From: Nocardia sp. CY41
GTDB taxonomy: Bacteria; Actinomycetota; Actinomycetes; Mycobacteriales; Mycobacteriaceae
Direction: 5' to 3'
Length of the DNA: 64,000 bases
Assembly: GCF_009829325.1 (NCBI RefSeq)
Contig: NZ_VUOS01000018.1
Coordinates: forward strand, 184,092 to 248,091
Position 1 is the first letter of the stretch. Each line of letters begins with the position of its first letter. Positions 27,380-35,416 of this stretch are shown piece by piece. A model generated the notes under the pieces. The model made no database searches. It had not been told where the DNA came from and saw only the letters and a list, made by a program, of their open reading frames with translations. The position numbers and the translations under genes are program-made.

Positions 27380-28609
27380 TCACTCGGCGCTCGCTCGAGC
27401 GAGCGCTTCATCGGCAAGCGCTACCGCCGCCTCGACCGGCGCGTACGTGGCCAGCGCGGCGACGAGGTCACGGATTTCGCTGCGAATCGACGGTGCCAGC
27501 CGGGCGTGGCGGGCGACGTCGAGCTCGTTTGCGATGGTCAGGACGGCGAAATCACGGAGTTCCGTTCCTCCGATCGTCTTCGAGCCGCCGCTGAATCTGT
27601 CGGTCACGGGCAAGGGCCGTCGGCCGAGCTCGCGGTAGGTGCGCGAGCGATCGCATGCGCCGTAGAGGTACACCAGCGCCGCCGCGTCGGGGCCGATGAC
27701 GTGATCCAGCCGCTGGCGATCCGTGCTCGGCAGCAGGGCATGCGGCAACCCATCGGTGCCGTATGACGCGTGGCAGATCGACGCCAGCCGGGTTCGTGGC
27801 GCCGAGTTCCATTCGACCGTGAGGGCGTGCACCCGACGAAGGTGCTCGAACAGGGTCCCGCCTGGGTGATCGATCTGTTCGGCGCCGAGCGTGCGCTGTA
27901 GCTCGAACGCGCGGCGGACGACGTCGTCGGTCCCGAGCCACTTGGTGGCGTGGGCCGAAACGATGCGCGCGAGTTCCGCCGGTGCGTCGCGAGCGACGAG
28001 GTGCCCGGCGTCCGGTACGCGGGTAACGGTGACACGCCGGTTGGTCATGCGTAGCCGGTCCACGTCGGCGTCGCCGAGCGGAGACCGTCGTCCTCCCCGC
28101 ACGAGCAGGATGGGCAGGTCCGATGCCGCGATGATCGCGTGAAGTTCGGAGCGGGACGCGAGAATGTCGTCGGCGAGCTCGGCATCGCGGGCGAGGAGTC
28201 CGTGGTCGTCGAGCCAGCGCCGGGCGCGATCCGCATCGATATCGGGCACGACGTCCACGAGCACGAGGCCGGCGACACGCTGCGCGACGGACGACTCCGC
28301 GAGGGCGGCGACGGCGGCGAACCCTCCGAGGGAGGCGCCCACCACGACGATCGGCGCCGGTTCGCGAACCACCATCTCGATCACGTCGTCGGCGATCGCC
28401 CGCAATGTAGTCGCCCGCCCGGAGCTCTCGCCGTGCCCGCGCAGATCGAAGGCCACCGTCCGCAGTCCGCACTCGGTCATCTCCTCCGTGACCGGTGCCC
28501 AGACATCGCGTCGCTCTCGGCCCGCGTGAAGCAGCAGGACCGTGGGGCCCGCGCCGGTCACCGTGGCTCGAAGTGTGACGTCGCGCAGCGTGAGGGTCAT
28601 GTCTGTCAT
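27380..28609 (-). CDS. Alpha/beta hydrolase fused to DUF6817 domain
   Basis: A 409-residue two-domain protein. Residues 1-245 are an alpha/beta hydrolase: LLLHAGRERRDVWAPV, the strand TVAFDLRGHGES, nucleophile elbow VVGASLGGFAAV (Ser near residue 92) and the catalytic His in VPDAGHLVARDAP. Residues 255-400 match DUF6817: LGAEQIDHPGGTLFEHLRRV, ASICHASYGTDG and LVYLYGACDRSRTY, a helical domain with HD-like His/Asp residues. Such fusions pair a hydrolase with an uncharacterised, possibly metal-binding domain. It is divergent from a TetR gene across an 18-bp inverted repeat and is probably under its control. Confidence 0.85.
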   Translation of the reverse strand: MTDMTLTLRDVTLRATVTGAGPTVLLLHAGRERRDVWAPVTEEMTECGLRTVAFDLRGHGESSGRATTLRAIADDVIEMVVREPAPIVVVGASLGGFAAVAALAESSVAQRVAGLVLVDVVPDIDADRARRWLDDHGLLARDAELADDILASRSELHAIIAASDLPILLVRGGRRSPLGDADVDRLRMTNRRVTVTRVPDAGHLVARDAPAELARIVSAHATKWLGTDDVVRRAFELQRTLGAEQIDHPGGTLFEHLRRVHALTVEWNSAPRTRLASICHASYGTDGLPHALLPSTDRQRLDHVIGPDAAALVYLYGACDRSRTYRELGRRPLPVTDRFSGGSKTIGGTELRDFAVLTIANELDVARHARLAPSIRSEIRDLVAALATYAPVEAAVALADEALARASAE

Positions 28610-28716
28610 CGCTGATTCACCTCCGTGCCGAATCTTTCTCCGAGCGCCATGATTTCGACCATCGGCATACCCTCTTCGATTTACCTTGAGCCGTCGCGGT
28701 AACGATACGCAGCGAA

Positions 28717-28734
28717 ACCTTGGCTAGTCAAGGT
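28717..28734. promoter_or_regulatory. Probable TetR operator
   Basis: ACCTTG-GCTAGT-CAAGGT: 6-bp perfect arms, with most of the centre also symmetric (CTAG core). It lies 11 bp before the TetR start and about 108 bp before the divergent hydrolase start. A second half-site TTACCTTGAG is at 28681-28690. Confidence 0.65.
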
Positions 28735-28745
28735 AAGATTCCGAG

Positions 28746-29351
28746 GTGACCAATTCGAGAACGCGCAGATCACCGGACGAAGCCCGTCGGTTGATCCTCG
28801 ATGCCGCGGCTTCGCTGCTGGCCGAGGGAGGCGTCGCCGCTGTACAGGTGCGCGCAGTGGCAGCACGGGTCGGCATGACCGACGCCGGCGTCTCGCATCA
28901 CTTCGGCAATCGCGAGAAGCTGCTCGCCGAACTCCTTCGCCATGGTGGACGCCGGCTTCGAGCCGCGCTCCAAGACGTCATCGCCGCATGGCTGGAGCAC
29001 GGCACCGATGTCCTCGAGCTCGTCGAGTCGCTCGAGTCCGTGTATCGGAGCGGCTATGGCGAACTCGCGGTGGCGCTGCACGCGGCGGGTTGGCGCGACC
29101 GCGGTGGCGGCATGCTCGACCCGGTCGTCGACGCCCTGCATCGGAGTCGGCCTCCCGGAAGTTCCCTCGACGAGACACGACTCGCGGTCGCCGCCCTCCA
29201 CCAGGCGATGGCAACCGAGCCCCTTTACGGCAGCGATTTCCGTCGGAGCGCCGGCCTCACCGGCGCGGCAGCGCAAGACTCGACCGCTCACCTGCGCTGG
29301 TGGGCAAGCCAGCTTCAACGCGCACTCGACATCGAACCGGCGCGCCATTGA
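28746..29351 (+). CDS. TetR family transcriptional regulator
   Basis: A 201-residue TetR repressor with GTG start. The HTH (about residues 32-58) reads VQVRAVAARVGMTDAGVSHH followed by HFGNREKLLAELL. The C-terminal domain carries a Trp/Arg-rich tail without ligand clues. It is transcribed divergently from the hydrolase-DUF6817 fusion, and the palindrome immediately before its start codon suggests autoregulation together with control of that gene. Confidence 0.88.
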   Translation: MTNSRTRRSPDEARRLILDAAASLLAEGGVAAVQVRAVAARVGMTDAGVSHHFGNREKLLAELLRHGGRRLRAALQDVIAAWLEHGTDVLELVESLESVYRSGYGELAVALHAAGWRDRGGGMLDPVVDALHRSRPPGSSLDETRLAVAALHQAMATEPLYGSDFRRSAGLTGAAAQDSTAHLRWWASQLQRALDIEPARH

Positions 29352-29528
29352 CCCGAGCGGCGGTCAATCCCCTCGGCATCAGAAGTGCACTCCGAATCCG
29401 GTGTTCCCGCGTGATGACCAGTGGCGGGAAGCCATTCGCGACGAACACACCGCACGCGGACGCGATAAGCGGATCAGCGCCGAGCCCGATGCGGTAAAGA
29501 TCGAACCCTCAGTGTGTGGCACAGGTAG

Positions 29529-29786
29529 TCAGGCGCCGGACATCCAGTCGAGGAATGCCCGCACGGCCGCACGAGCAGCGGCCGGGTCGGAGGCCGACGG
29601 CGCCACGGCCCCCCTCTTTCGGAGTTCGGCGCATTCGGGTGTGAGTGTCGGCTGTTCGGCCCGGCGGTCAGTGGGGTGGGTTTGCCGCGCGATCAGTCGC
29701 AGGGTTTCGAGCTCGTCGATGATGACGGTGGCGTCGGACGGTTCGCAGAGTGGCCACCACCAGCGCCTTGAGGCGAGAAATCTCAC
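29529..29786 (-). CDS. Possible small hypothetical protein
   Basis: An 85-codon frame from GTG 29786 with coding-like third positions, especially around DATVIIDELETLRLIARQ and the helical end AARAAVRAFLDWMSGA. No domain recognised; the N-terminus (RRWWWPLCEP) looks less natural, so the true start may be different or the gene may be 5'-truncated. The surrounding 29,352-30,018 otherwise holds no gene; a GGACC-CGGAA-GGTCC hairpin at 29956-29970 lies in the leader of the helicase gene. Confidence 0.33.
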   Translation of the reverse strand: MRFLASRRWWWPLCEPSDATVIIDELETLRLIARQTHPTDRRAEQPTLTPECAELRKRGAVAPSASDPAAARAAVRAFLDWMSGA

Positions 29787-30018
29787 CCGATGAGTACGAA
29801 CTGCCCATCACAGGCTATTGTCGATCAAGTGCGTGACATGTCACGCCAAGCGTCGTAGATCGCATTCGCTTCGCAACCAGCGTTTGCCGCATCCGCTCTT
29901 CTTACGGCGATCGATTTTGCCCATCGGCAATCTCGCCACTTCGTGCCCCCGGCGCGGACCCGGAAGGTCCACAGACGGCTCGGGCACCACCTGATGTCCG
30001 AAAGGCACCACAACACCT

Positions 30019-31377
30019 ATGAGTTCTGCTGACATCTCTTTCGCCGCGCTCGGTGTGAGCGCACCGCTGGTGAAGGCGTTGACTCGCGCCGGGATCACCG
30101 AACCTTTTCCGATCCAGACCGACACCCTGCCCGATTCGCTGGCCGGACGCGACGTGCTGGGCCGTGGCCGGACCGGCAGCGGCAAGACGCTCGCCTTCGC
30201 CATCCCGATGGTCGACCGTCTCGGCCGCGGTCTCGCCGGTAGGCGCGCACCGAGCCGCCCGACCGGCCTGGTGCTGGCGCCGACTCGGGAATTGGCCACC
30301 CAGATCACGGCCGCGCTGCAACCCCTCGCCGCGGCCTATCGCATGACGGTCACCACGATTTTCGGCGGGGTCCCGCAGAACCGGCAGGTCCGGGCGCTGC
30401 GCGCCGGTGTCGACATTGTCGTCGCCTGCCCCGGCCGGCTCGAGGATCTGATGAACCAACGTCTGATCTCCCTGGATGCCGTCCAGGTCACCGTGATCGA
30501 CGAGGCCGACCACATGGCCGACCTCGGGTTCCTGCCAGGCGTGACCCGCATTCTCGCGGCCACCCCGAATGACGGTCAGCGCCTGCTGTTCTCGGCCACC
30601 CTCGATAACGGCGTCAACAAGCTGGTCAGCCGCTTCCTGCCGGATGCCGAGCTGCATTCCGTCGATGAGGCGAACTCCCCGGTCGCCGCCATGACCCATC
30701 ACGTTTTCGAAACCGCGAGCGTCGAAGCCAAGCGCGAGGTCGTACACCGGCTCGCCTCGGGTTCGGGTCGGCGAATCCTCTTCATGCGCACCAAACATCA
30801 GGCTCGCAAACTGGCCAAGCAGCTGACCCTCGCCGGAATTCCGGCCGTCGATCTGCACGGCAACCTCTCGCAGAGCGCCCGCGACCGCAACCTCGCGGTC
30901 TTCGCCGCCGGTGATGCTCTGGTGCTGGTGGCGACCGATGTGGCCGCCCGCGGCGTGCACGTCGACGGTGTCGAGCTGGTCGTGCACGTTGATCCGCCCG
31001 CCGAACACAAGGCGTACCTGCACCGCTCGGGCCGTACCGCGCGGGCAGGCAACTCCGGTGAAGTGATCACCCTGGTGCTGCCCGGCGAACGACGCGACCT
31101 GGCCGACCTCATGCGCAAGGCCGAGATCACGGTGACCCCGCAACGGGTCACCGCCGATTCGCCCGTGGTGGCCGAGCTCGTCGGCACGATTGCCCCGTTC
31201 GTCGCGCCCTCCTACAGCGAGCGGGCGGCACGTGAAGACGACCGCCGTAGCAGTGGCGGCCCGCGCAGGGGCAGCGGCGGACCGCGCCAGAGCAGGGGCC
31301 GTCGCAACGGCAGTACGGCGCAAGGTCGGTCGCACGCCAAGCCGCGCGCTCACTCCGCGCGCGGAACGGTCGCATAG
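30019..31377 (+). CDS. rhlE: DEAD/DEAH-box RNA helicase
   Basis: A 452-residue ATP-dependent RNA helicase of the RhlE/CsdA group, acting in RNA unwinding, ribosome assembly or decay, often at low temperature. Motifs in order: Q motif FPIQTDTLP, Walker A GRGRTGSGKT, PTREL, motif II VIDEADHMAD (DEAD), motif III FSATL, and the C-terminal helicase motifs DVAARGVHVDGV and HRSGRTARAG. The last 60 residues are Arg/Gly/Ser-rich (RRGSGGPRQSRGRRNGS), a typical RNA-binding tail. ATG at 30019. The roughly 200-bp upstream region contains a short hairpin and no gene, compatible with a long regulated 5' leader. Confidence 0.93.
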   Translation: MSSADISFAALGVSAPLVKALTRAGITEPFPIQTDTLPDSLAGRDVLGRGRTGSGKTLAFAIPMVDRLGRGLAGRRAPSRPTGLVLAPTRELATQITAALQPLAAAYRMTVTTIFGGVPQNRQVRALRAGVDIVVACPGRLEDLMNQRLISLDAVQVTVIDEADHMADLGFLPGVTRILAATPNDGQRLLFSATLDNGVNKLVSRFLPDAELHSVDEANSPVAAMTHHVFETASVEAKREVVHRLASGSGRRILFMRTKHQARKLAKQLTLAGIPAVDLHGNLSQSARDRNLAVFAAGDALVLVATDVAARGVHVDGVELVVHVDPPAEHKAYLHRSGRTARAGNSGEVITLVLPGERRDLADLMRKAEITVTPQRVTADSPVVAELVGTIAPFVAPSYSERAAREDDRRSSGGPRRGSGGPRQSRGRRNGSTAQGRSHAKPRAHSARGTVA

Positions 31378-31848
31378 GCCCCTTTTTGTTCGCTCCCCCA
31401 GGCAAACCCATGCCGAGATCGCCGCGTCGCTGAGCATCGCCAGCGGATTGCCGGGCATCGAATGCTGGTGAACATGGCTGACGACGCCGGTACTGGCGGG
31501 CAACCCATCGAGCGCGAGGCACCGCGCCATCGTCCTGGTGTACAGCGGAGGGGTCACCAGAGAGAGGGCGGTTTCACCGATGCGCAGGGGGCTGGCGGGC
31601 ACCGCGGACTGGGTGGTGAAACGCAGGTCTCGGGCACGAACCAGCCACCGTTTCCCACTACTGCTGTGCTGATCGCCGCTGTCGTGGATGGCGCTGTCCA
31701 GGCGGTTGACCGCGGTGATGGTGACCACCTTGTCCCGGGTGGGCAGCATGGCCGCGACCTCCGGCCAGGTCAGCGGTGCGGCCGCACCCACGCTCGGGTT
31801 GTCGCCGAAGCCGATGGTCACGCTGGTCACGATCAGATCCACCGTCAC
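31378..31848 (-). pseudogene. Minus-strand coding remnant, possibly DUF2993-like
   Basis: From GTG 31848 the minus frame has strong high-GC3 coding bias for about 155 codons: VTIGFGDNPSVGAAAPLTWP, LPTRDKVVTITAVNRLDSAI, then AVPASPLRIGETALSL and LALDGLPASTGVVSHVHQHS. The layout resembles the C-terminal half of DUF2993/LmeA-type envelope proteins, but weakly. No stop occurs in this frame until 29902, far inside the convergent helicase gene, where codon bias is lost. The natural 3' end is therefore missing, and this looks like a truncated gene abutting the helicase. Confidence 0.35.
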
Positions 31849-32099
31849 CAGCCTGCCATTTCCGCTCGATCTCGAGCCGCTGCCTTGAAGTGCTGACGGC
31901 CGACGCGACGCGTAAGCACCGCCTGAGCCTCACCAACTCCTGCCGAATCGAGGCGTGACGGGAGCATGGCTGCTCCGAGGACCCCGCGACCGGTCGTGAT
32001 CGACGTTATCGCTTCGAGTCGCTTGTGGCGGCGCGCCGTTATCGAGAGTTGAGAACGACTTACAGTCGCCGGCGGCAACTGGTCGATCCGCATCGAAAG

Positions 32100-32187
32100 G
32101 CCGAGACTGGTTACTGCCTGCCCGCGACATCTCGGCACGCGACCACCTGGGTCGCGCCGACCTCGAAACCGCTGGATCGGGCGAGGT
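32100..32187 (+). promoter_or_regulatory. Three-hairpin structured leader of the SBP56 gene
   Basis: Three consecutive perfect stems: GCCGAGA/TCTCGGC (32100-32106 with 32130-32136), CGCGACC/GGTCGCG (32138-32144 with 32150-32156, 5-nt loop) and ACCTCG/CGAGGT (32160-32165 with 32182-32187). They are followed by the ribosome site AAGGAGG about 25 bases on. There is no U-tract. This could be a riboswitch-like or translational control element; not matched to a known class. Confidence 0.4.
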
Positions 32188-32224
32188 GCGTGGGTCTCCG
32201 CCATCGACAGGAAGGAGGCTGAAA

Positions 32225-33631
32225 ATGAATCACTCGAAAGTGGACCCCACCTTCTATCGGAGCGCAGCGGAGGCGGCTGCCGCCCCACCGGAGCGACTGG
32301 CATACGTTGTCGCGTTCGACCGCGCGGCACAGAAGCCGGATGCGCTGTCGGTCATCGATGTGGAACCGGGCTCGGTCACCTACGGGCACGTGGTGGGCTG
32401 GACCGAAGTACCCCACCTGGGCAATGAACTGCACCATTTCGGCTGGAACGCTTGCAGCAGCGCCCTGAAGCACGAGGGCCACCATATGGAGGGGCTGGCT
32501 CGGCGGTACCTGATCGTGCCGGGTCTGCGCTCGTCCCGTCTGTACGTCTTCGACACCCAGCCCGACCCACGCCGGCCCACCCTCGACAAGATCGTCGACA
32601 GCTCCGAGCTCGCGGCCAAGGCCGGCTACTCGCGTCCGCACACGCTGCACTGCGGCCCGGACGGCGTGTTCATGACATGCCTCGGCGCGGCGGACGGATC
32701 GGATGGGCCGGGCGGGATCGCGCTGCTCGACCACGACACGTTCGATGTCCTGCGGCAATGGGAGACCGACCGTGGGCCGCAATACTTCGCGTACGACGCC
32801 TGGTGGCATCTCAATCAGAACACGCTGGTCAGCAGCGAGTGGGGGACCCCGTCCATGATCGAGGACGGGCTCGAACCGGAATTGCTGCTGGAAAACCAGT
32901 ACGGCCACGCGATCCATTTCTGGGACCTCACCGCCGGTCGGCACCAGCAGCGGATCGATCTCGGCGAGCAGTACCAGATGCCACTCGAGCTGCGCCCTTC
33001 GCACGATCCGGACGCCACCTGGGGGTTCGTCGGCGTGGTGATCTCGACCGAGGATTTGTCGGCCTCCGTGTGGCGTTGGCACCGCGACGGCGGAGCGTGG
33101 GCGGTCGACAAGGTGATCACCATCCCGGCCGAGCCGGCTGATCCGGACCTGCTGCCGCCGGCGCTGAAACCGTTCGGCGCGGTGCCACCACTGGTCACCG
33201 ACATCGACCTCTCGGTCGACGACGGATTCCTCTACGTCTCGTGCTGGGGTATCGGGGAGCTGAAGCAGTTCGACGTGCGAGATCCGGCCAACCCGAAACA
33301 GACCGGGTCCGTCCGGCTCGGCGGGATAGTGGGCCGCACCGCCCACCCGGCAGCGCCGAACCAGCCGATTGGCGGTGGCCCCCAAATGGTCGAGGTCAGC
33401 CGTAACGGCCGACGCGTCTACGTCACCAATTCGCTCTACGGCGCGTGGGACGACCAGTTCTACCCCGACGGCGTCGGCGCCTGGATGGCCGTGATGCGCA
33501 CCGATCCCGACGGCGGAATGACCATCGACGAGTCCTTCTTCCCCCACGACCAGGACTTCCGAGGTCTGCGGGTGCACCAGGTGCGCCTGCAGGGCGGCGA
33601 CGCCTCCTCCGACTCGTACTGCTACCGATAG
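32225..33631 (+). CDS. Selenium-binding protein 56 / methanethiol oxidase family
   Basis: A 468-residue SBP56-family protein. Bacterial members are copper-dependent methanethiol oxidases that convert methanethiol to formaldehyde, H2S and H2O2; eukaryotic homologues bind selenium. Seen: GWNACSSALKH, RRYLIVPGLRSSRLYVFDT, SRPHTLHCGPDG, TLVSSEWGTPSM, YGHAIHFWDLTA, DIDLSVDDGFLYVSCWG and HQVRLQGGDASSDSYC, with the conserved His residues. ATG 32225 is chosen because AAGGAGG lies just upstream; an upstream in-frame start adds only 13 residues. The leader has three hairpins. It stands alone, with insertion-sequence debris directly downstream. Confidence 0.93.
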   Translation: MNHSKVDPTFYRSAAEAAAAPPERLAYVVAFDRAAQKPDALSVIDVEPGSVTYGHVVGWTEVPHLGNELHHFGWNACSSALKHEGHHMEGLARRYLIVPGLRSSRLYVFDTQPDPRRPTLDKIVDSSELAAKAGYSRPHTLHCGPDGVFMTCLGAADGSDGPGGIALLDHDTFDVLRQWETDRGPQYFAYDAWWHLNQNTLVSSEWGTPSMIEDGLEPELLLENQYGHAIHFWDLTAGRHQQRIDLGEQYQMPLELRPSHDPDATWGFVGVVISTEDLSASVWRWHRDGGAWAVDKVITIPAEPADPDLLPPALKPFGAVPPLVTDIDLSVDDGFLYVSCWGIGELKQFDVRDPANPKQTGSVRLGGIVGRTAHPAAPNQPIGGGPQMVEVSRNGRRVYVTNSLYGAWDDQFYPDGVGAWMAVMRTDPDGGMTIDESFFPHDQDFRGLRVHQVRLQGGDASSDSYCYR

Positions 33632-33647
33632 TTACTATGTGCCCACT

Positions 33648-33920
33648 GCCACGTTCGGCATCCCACCGATCCAGCAGTGCGGGCAGCTCCTTGCCCATCC
33701 ATACGAAGAACTCGTGCATATCCCGCACTCGCGCGACGTCCTCGCCGTTCGCGTCGTCGAACAGTGCCAGCCCGCGGGAGGTCGTCTCGGTCAGTTGGTC
33801 GTACGTGCCGGACTGCTGCCTGGTGAGCTCGGGCTGGATGCCCGGCCGCAGGGAATAGTAGTCGCGGCGGTCGCCGGGCTTGTCGACCCACCGCATGGTG
33901 GTGAGCGTCTGGCCTGGCTC
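33648..33920 (-). pseudogene. MarR/GbsR-type regulator, C-terminal fragment
   Basis: The minus frame reads GQTLTTMRWVDKPGDRRDYY, SLRPGIQPELTRQQ and RVRDMHEFFVWMGKELPALL with DRWDAERG, the winged-helix wing and C-terminal helices of a GbsR/MarR-like regulator (usual pattern: RRDYYRLRP...ELPALLERW). The recognition-helix half is missing; at about 33,930 the match stops where the transposase remnant begins on the other strand. It converges with the SBP56 gene. Confidence 0.55.
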
Positions 33921-33959
33921 GCCGGGACGAGCCGTTACCGCAAAAGGGGAACCACCGCC

Positions 33960-34136
33960 AGCGATCAAGACATGATCGCACTCACGCTACCGGAGATCCG
34001 ACGCCTCACCACCGCTCTGCTCCTACCCGCCGTCCGCTGCACCCACCACGTCTGGACACGGTCGAACTGGCGCCGCCGACGACAACACCAAGCCCGCCTC
34101 TCCCACTACCGACGCCGAGGACACCCACTCACCTAA
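33960..34136 (+). mobile_element. Transposase C-terminal remnant (IS701-like)
   Basis: About 55 codons: IALTLPEIRRLTTALLL, then WTRSNWRRRRQHQARLSHYR and RRGHP before TAA. This matches the Arg-rich tail typical of actinobacterial IS701-type DDE transposases (LTVPEIRRLL...WSRWRRRHQARARxSHYRRR). No catalytic core or inverted repeat remains. It starts where the MarR fragment ends. Confidence 0.6.
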
Positions 34137-34279
34137 CTGCCGTTGCAGTATCAGCCCGGCAGATCACAAGCCGGCCTGACCGGACTCCTGCCGTTCCTCA
34201 CCGGACTCGACCCAAGACTACGATGCGGCGGTCGCCAGGTTGACCCAGCTCGGCAGTATCGACAGCCGGCGCAGCATTC

Positions 34280-34450
34280 CTACCCCATCAGCGTTCGGGC
34301 ACGCGCACGCCGCCATCGAATATCGGCGAGCCGGTTTTCGAATTCGTGCAACGGAATGTTGACCGACCCGGCCAATGGATTCCAGCATGTGCTCGGCACG
34401 TGCCGGGTGTCGAGCACTATAACCCCGCGCCCGACGGCTTCGGCCGGCCC
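34280..34450 (-). pseudogene. Rhodanese-domain remnant
   Basis: The minus frame reads VIVLDTRHVPSTCW, then LAGSVNIPLHEFENRLADI, the first strand and the AGSVNIPL motif of a rhodanese (sulfurtransferase) domain, ending at TAG 34280. The catalytic-Cys half and the start are absent. The rest of 33,632-34,744 holds no other gene. Confidence 0.45.
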
Positions 34451-34744
34451 TACGGAGGTGGCGACCGGGTAGCTACCGGTTGCCGGTCAGGTCGAGTCCG
34501 TCAGCGATCACTACCGCCCAGTAACGGTTTCGTCTATGTTTCGAATCGAGGGGCACTGGGTCGATGCGATTAACAGAGAACCGAAAAGTCCAGGACGACT
34601 ATTACACCGCATCGACTTCGCACCAACCCATGCCGCACCGCAATACGCTGACGGTGTAACTGATTACGTTGTGGCACAGCGTGATTGGTGAGCCAGTTCA
34701 CAAAAGTGCGTCGTGAGCATCCGGAAACCTCCAATTTTTCCCCA

Positions 34745-34803
34745 GGTGACCAACCGGACACACACCGAGCGTGAACTTGGTCCATCGGTGACCACCCGGA
34801 CAC
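34745..34803 (+). promoter_or_regulatory. Tandem GlnR-like boxes upstream of the Nit1C operon
   Basis: Two near-identical 17-bp direct repeats, GGTGACCAACCGGACAC (34745-34761) and GGTGACCACCCGGACAC (34787-34803), have starts 42 bp apart, about four helical turns. Each contains GTGAC-n6-GACAC, i.e. the AC-n9-AC core described for actinobacterial GlnR nitrogen-response sites. They lie 58-116 bp before the first gene, which belongs to a nitrogen-starvation family. GlnR binding is inferred. Confidence 0.55.
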
Positions 34804-34860
34804 CAGCGGGCGCACTGCCAATCACCGAATTCCCACCCGACCACGCCCAGGAGACGAACC

Positions 34861-35406
34861 ATGTCGGCACCCACCACATCGACCTCTGAGATCGACAAGG
34901 CGATCGAGGAGAACATCGCGAAATCGCTCGCCGAAATCCCGCACCCGGCCCTGCCGAAGGGCACCAGTATCTACGGCGGCACCAAGATCTTTCCCGACTA
35001 TCAGGCGGAGGCAGGGGAAACCTATTTCACGCTGGTTCACGGCATCGCCCATGAATCATCGGTGAGTTTCGTGGCCATCCTGCAGGCGACGCGCGCACTT
35101 CGCAAAGGTTTCGAATCCGCCATCTACTTCTACGGTCCCGGCGCGATCAACTGCCTTGCCACCCGCGGCTTTCCGACCACGGGCGACAGCGGGTTCCCCG
35201 GTGAGCAGAACATCAACGAGGCCCTCGCCACCTTCATCAAGGAGGGCGGGAAGGTGTTCGCCTGCCGGTTCGGTCTCGCCTTGCACGGTGCCCGCGAGGA
35301 GGACCTCATCGAAGGTGTGATCCCGGCGCATCCCCTGGACGTGCAGGACGCGCTGATCCACTACGCCCGCAAGGGCGCCATCATCAACTCCACCTACCAA
35401 CTGTAG
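34861..35406 (+). CDS. MSMEG_0572/Sll0783 family nitrogen starvation response protein
   Basis: A 181-residue cytosolic protein, the first gene of the operon. It matches the MSMEG_0572/Sll0783 family: SIYGGTKIFPDYQAEAGETY, FESAIYFYGPGAINCLATRG, GEQNINEALATFIKEGGKVF and PAHPLDVQDALIHYARKGAI. It has a DsrE-like feel (oxyanion-type loops, conserved Cys in INCLATRG), but the biochemical role is not established; the cyanobacterial homologue is induced by nitrogen limitation. In Nit1C clusters it always accompanies the nitrilase and the radical SAM protein. Two GlnR-like repeats lie upstream. Confidence 0.93.
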   Translation: MSAPTTSTSEIDKAIEENIAKSLAEIPHPALPKGTSIYGGTKIFPDYQAEAGETYFTLVHGIAHESSVSFVAILQATRALRKGFESAIYFYGPGAINCLATRGFPTTGDSGFPGEQNINEALATFIKEGGKVFACRFGLALHGAREEDLIEGVIPAHPLDVQDALIHYARKGAIINSTYQL

Positions 35407-35416
35407 GCCGACCGTC

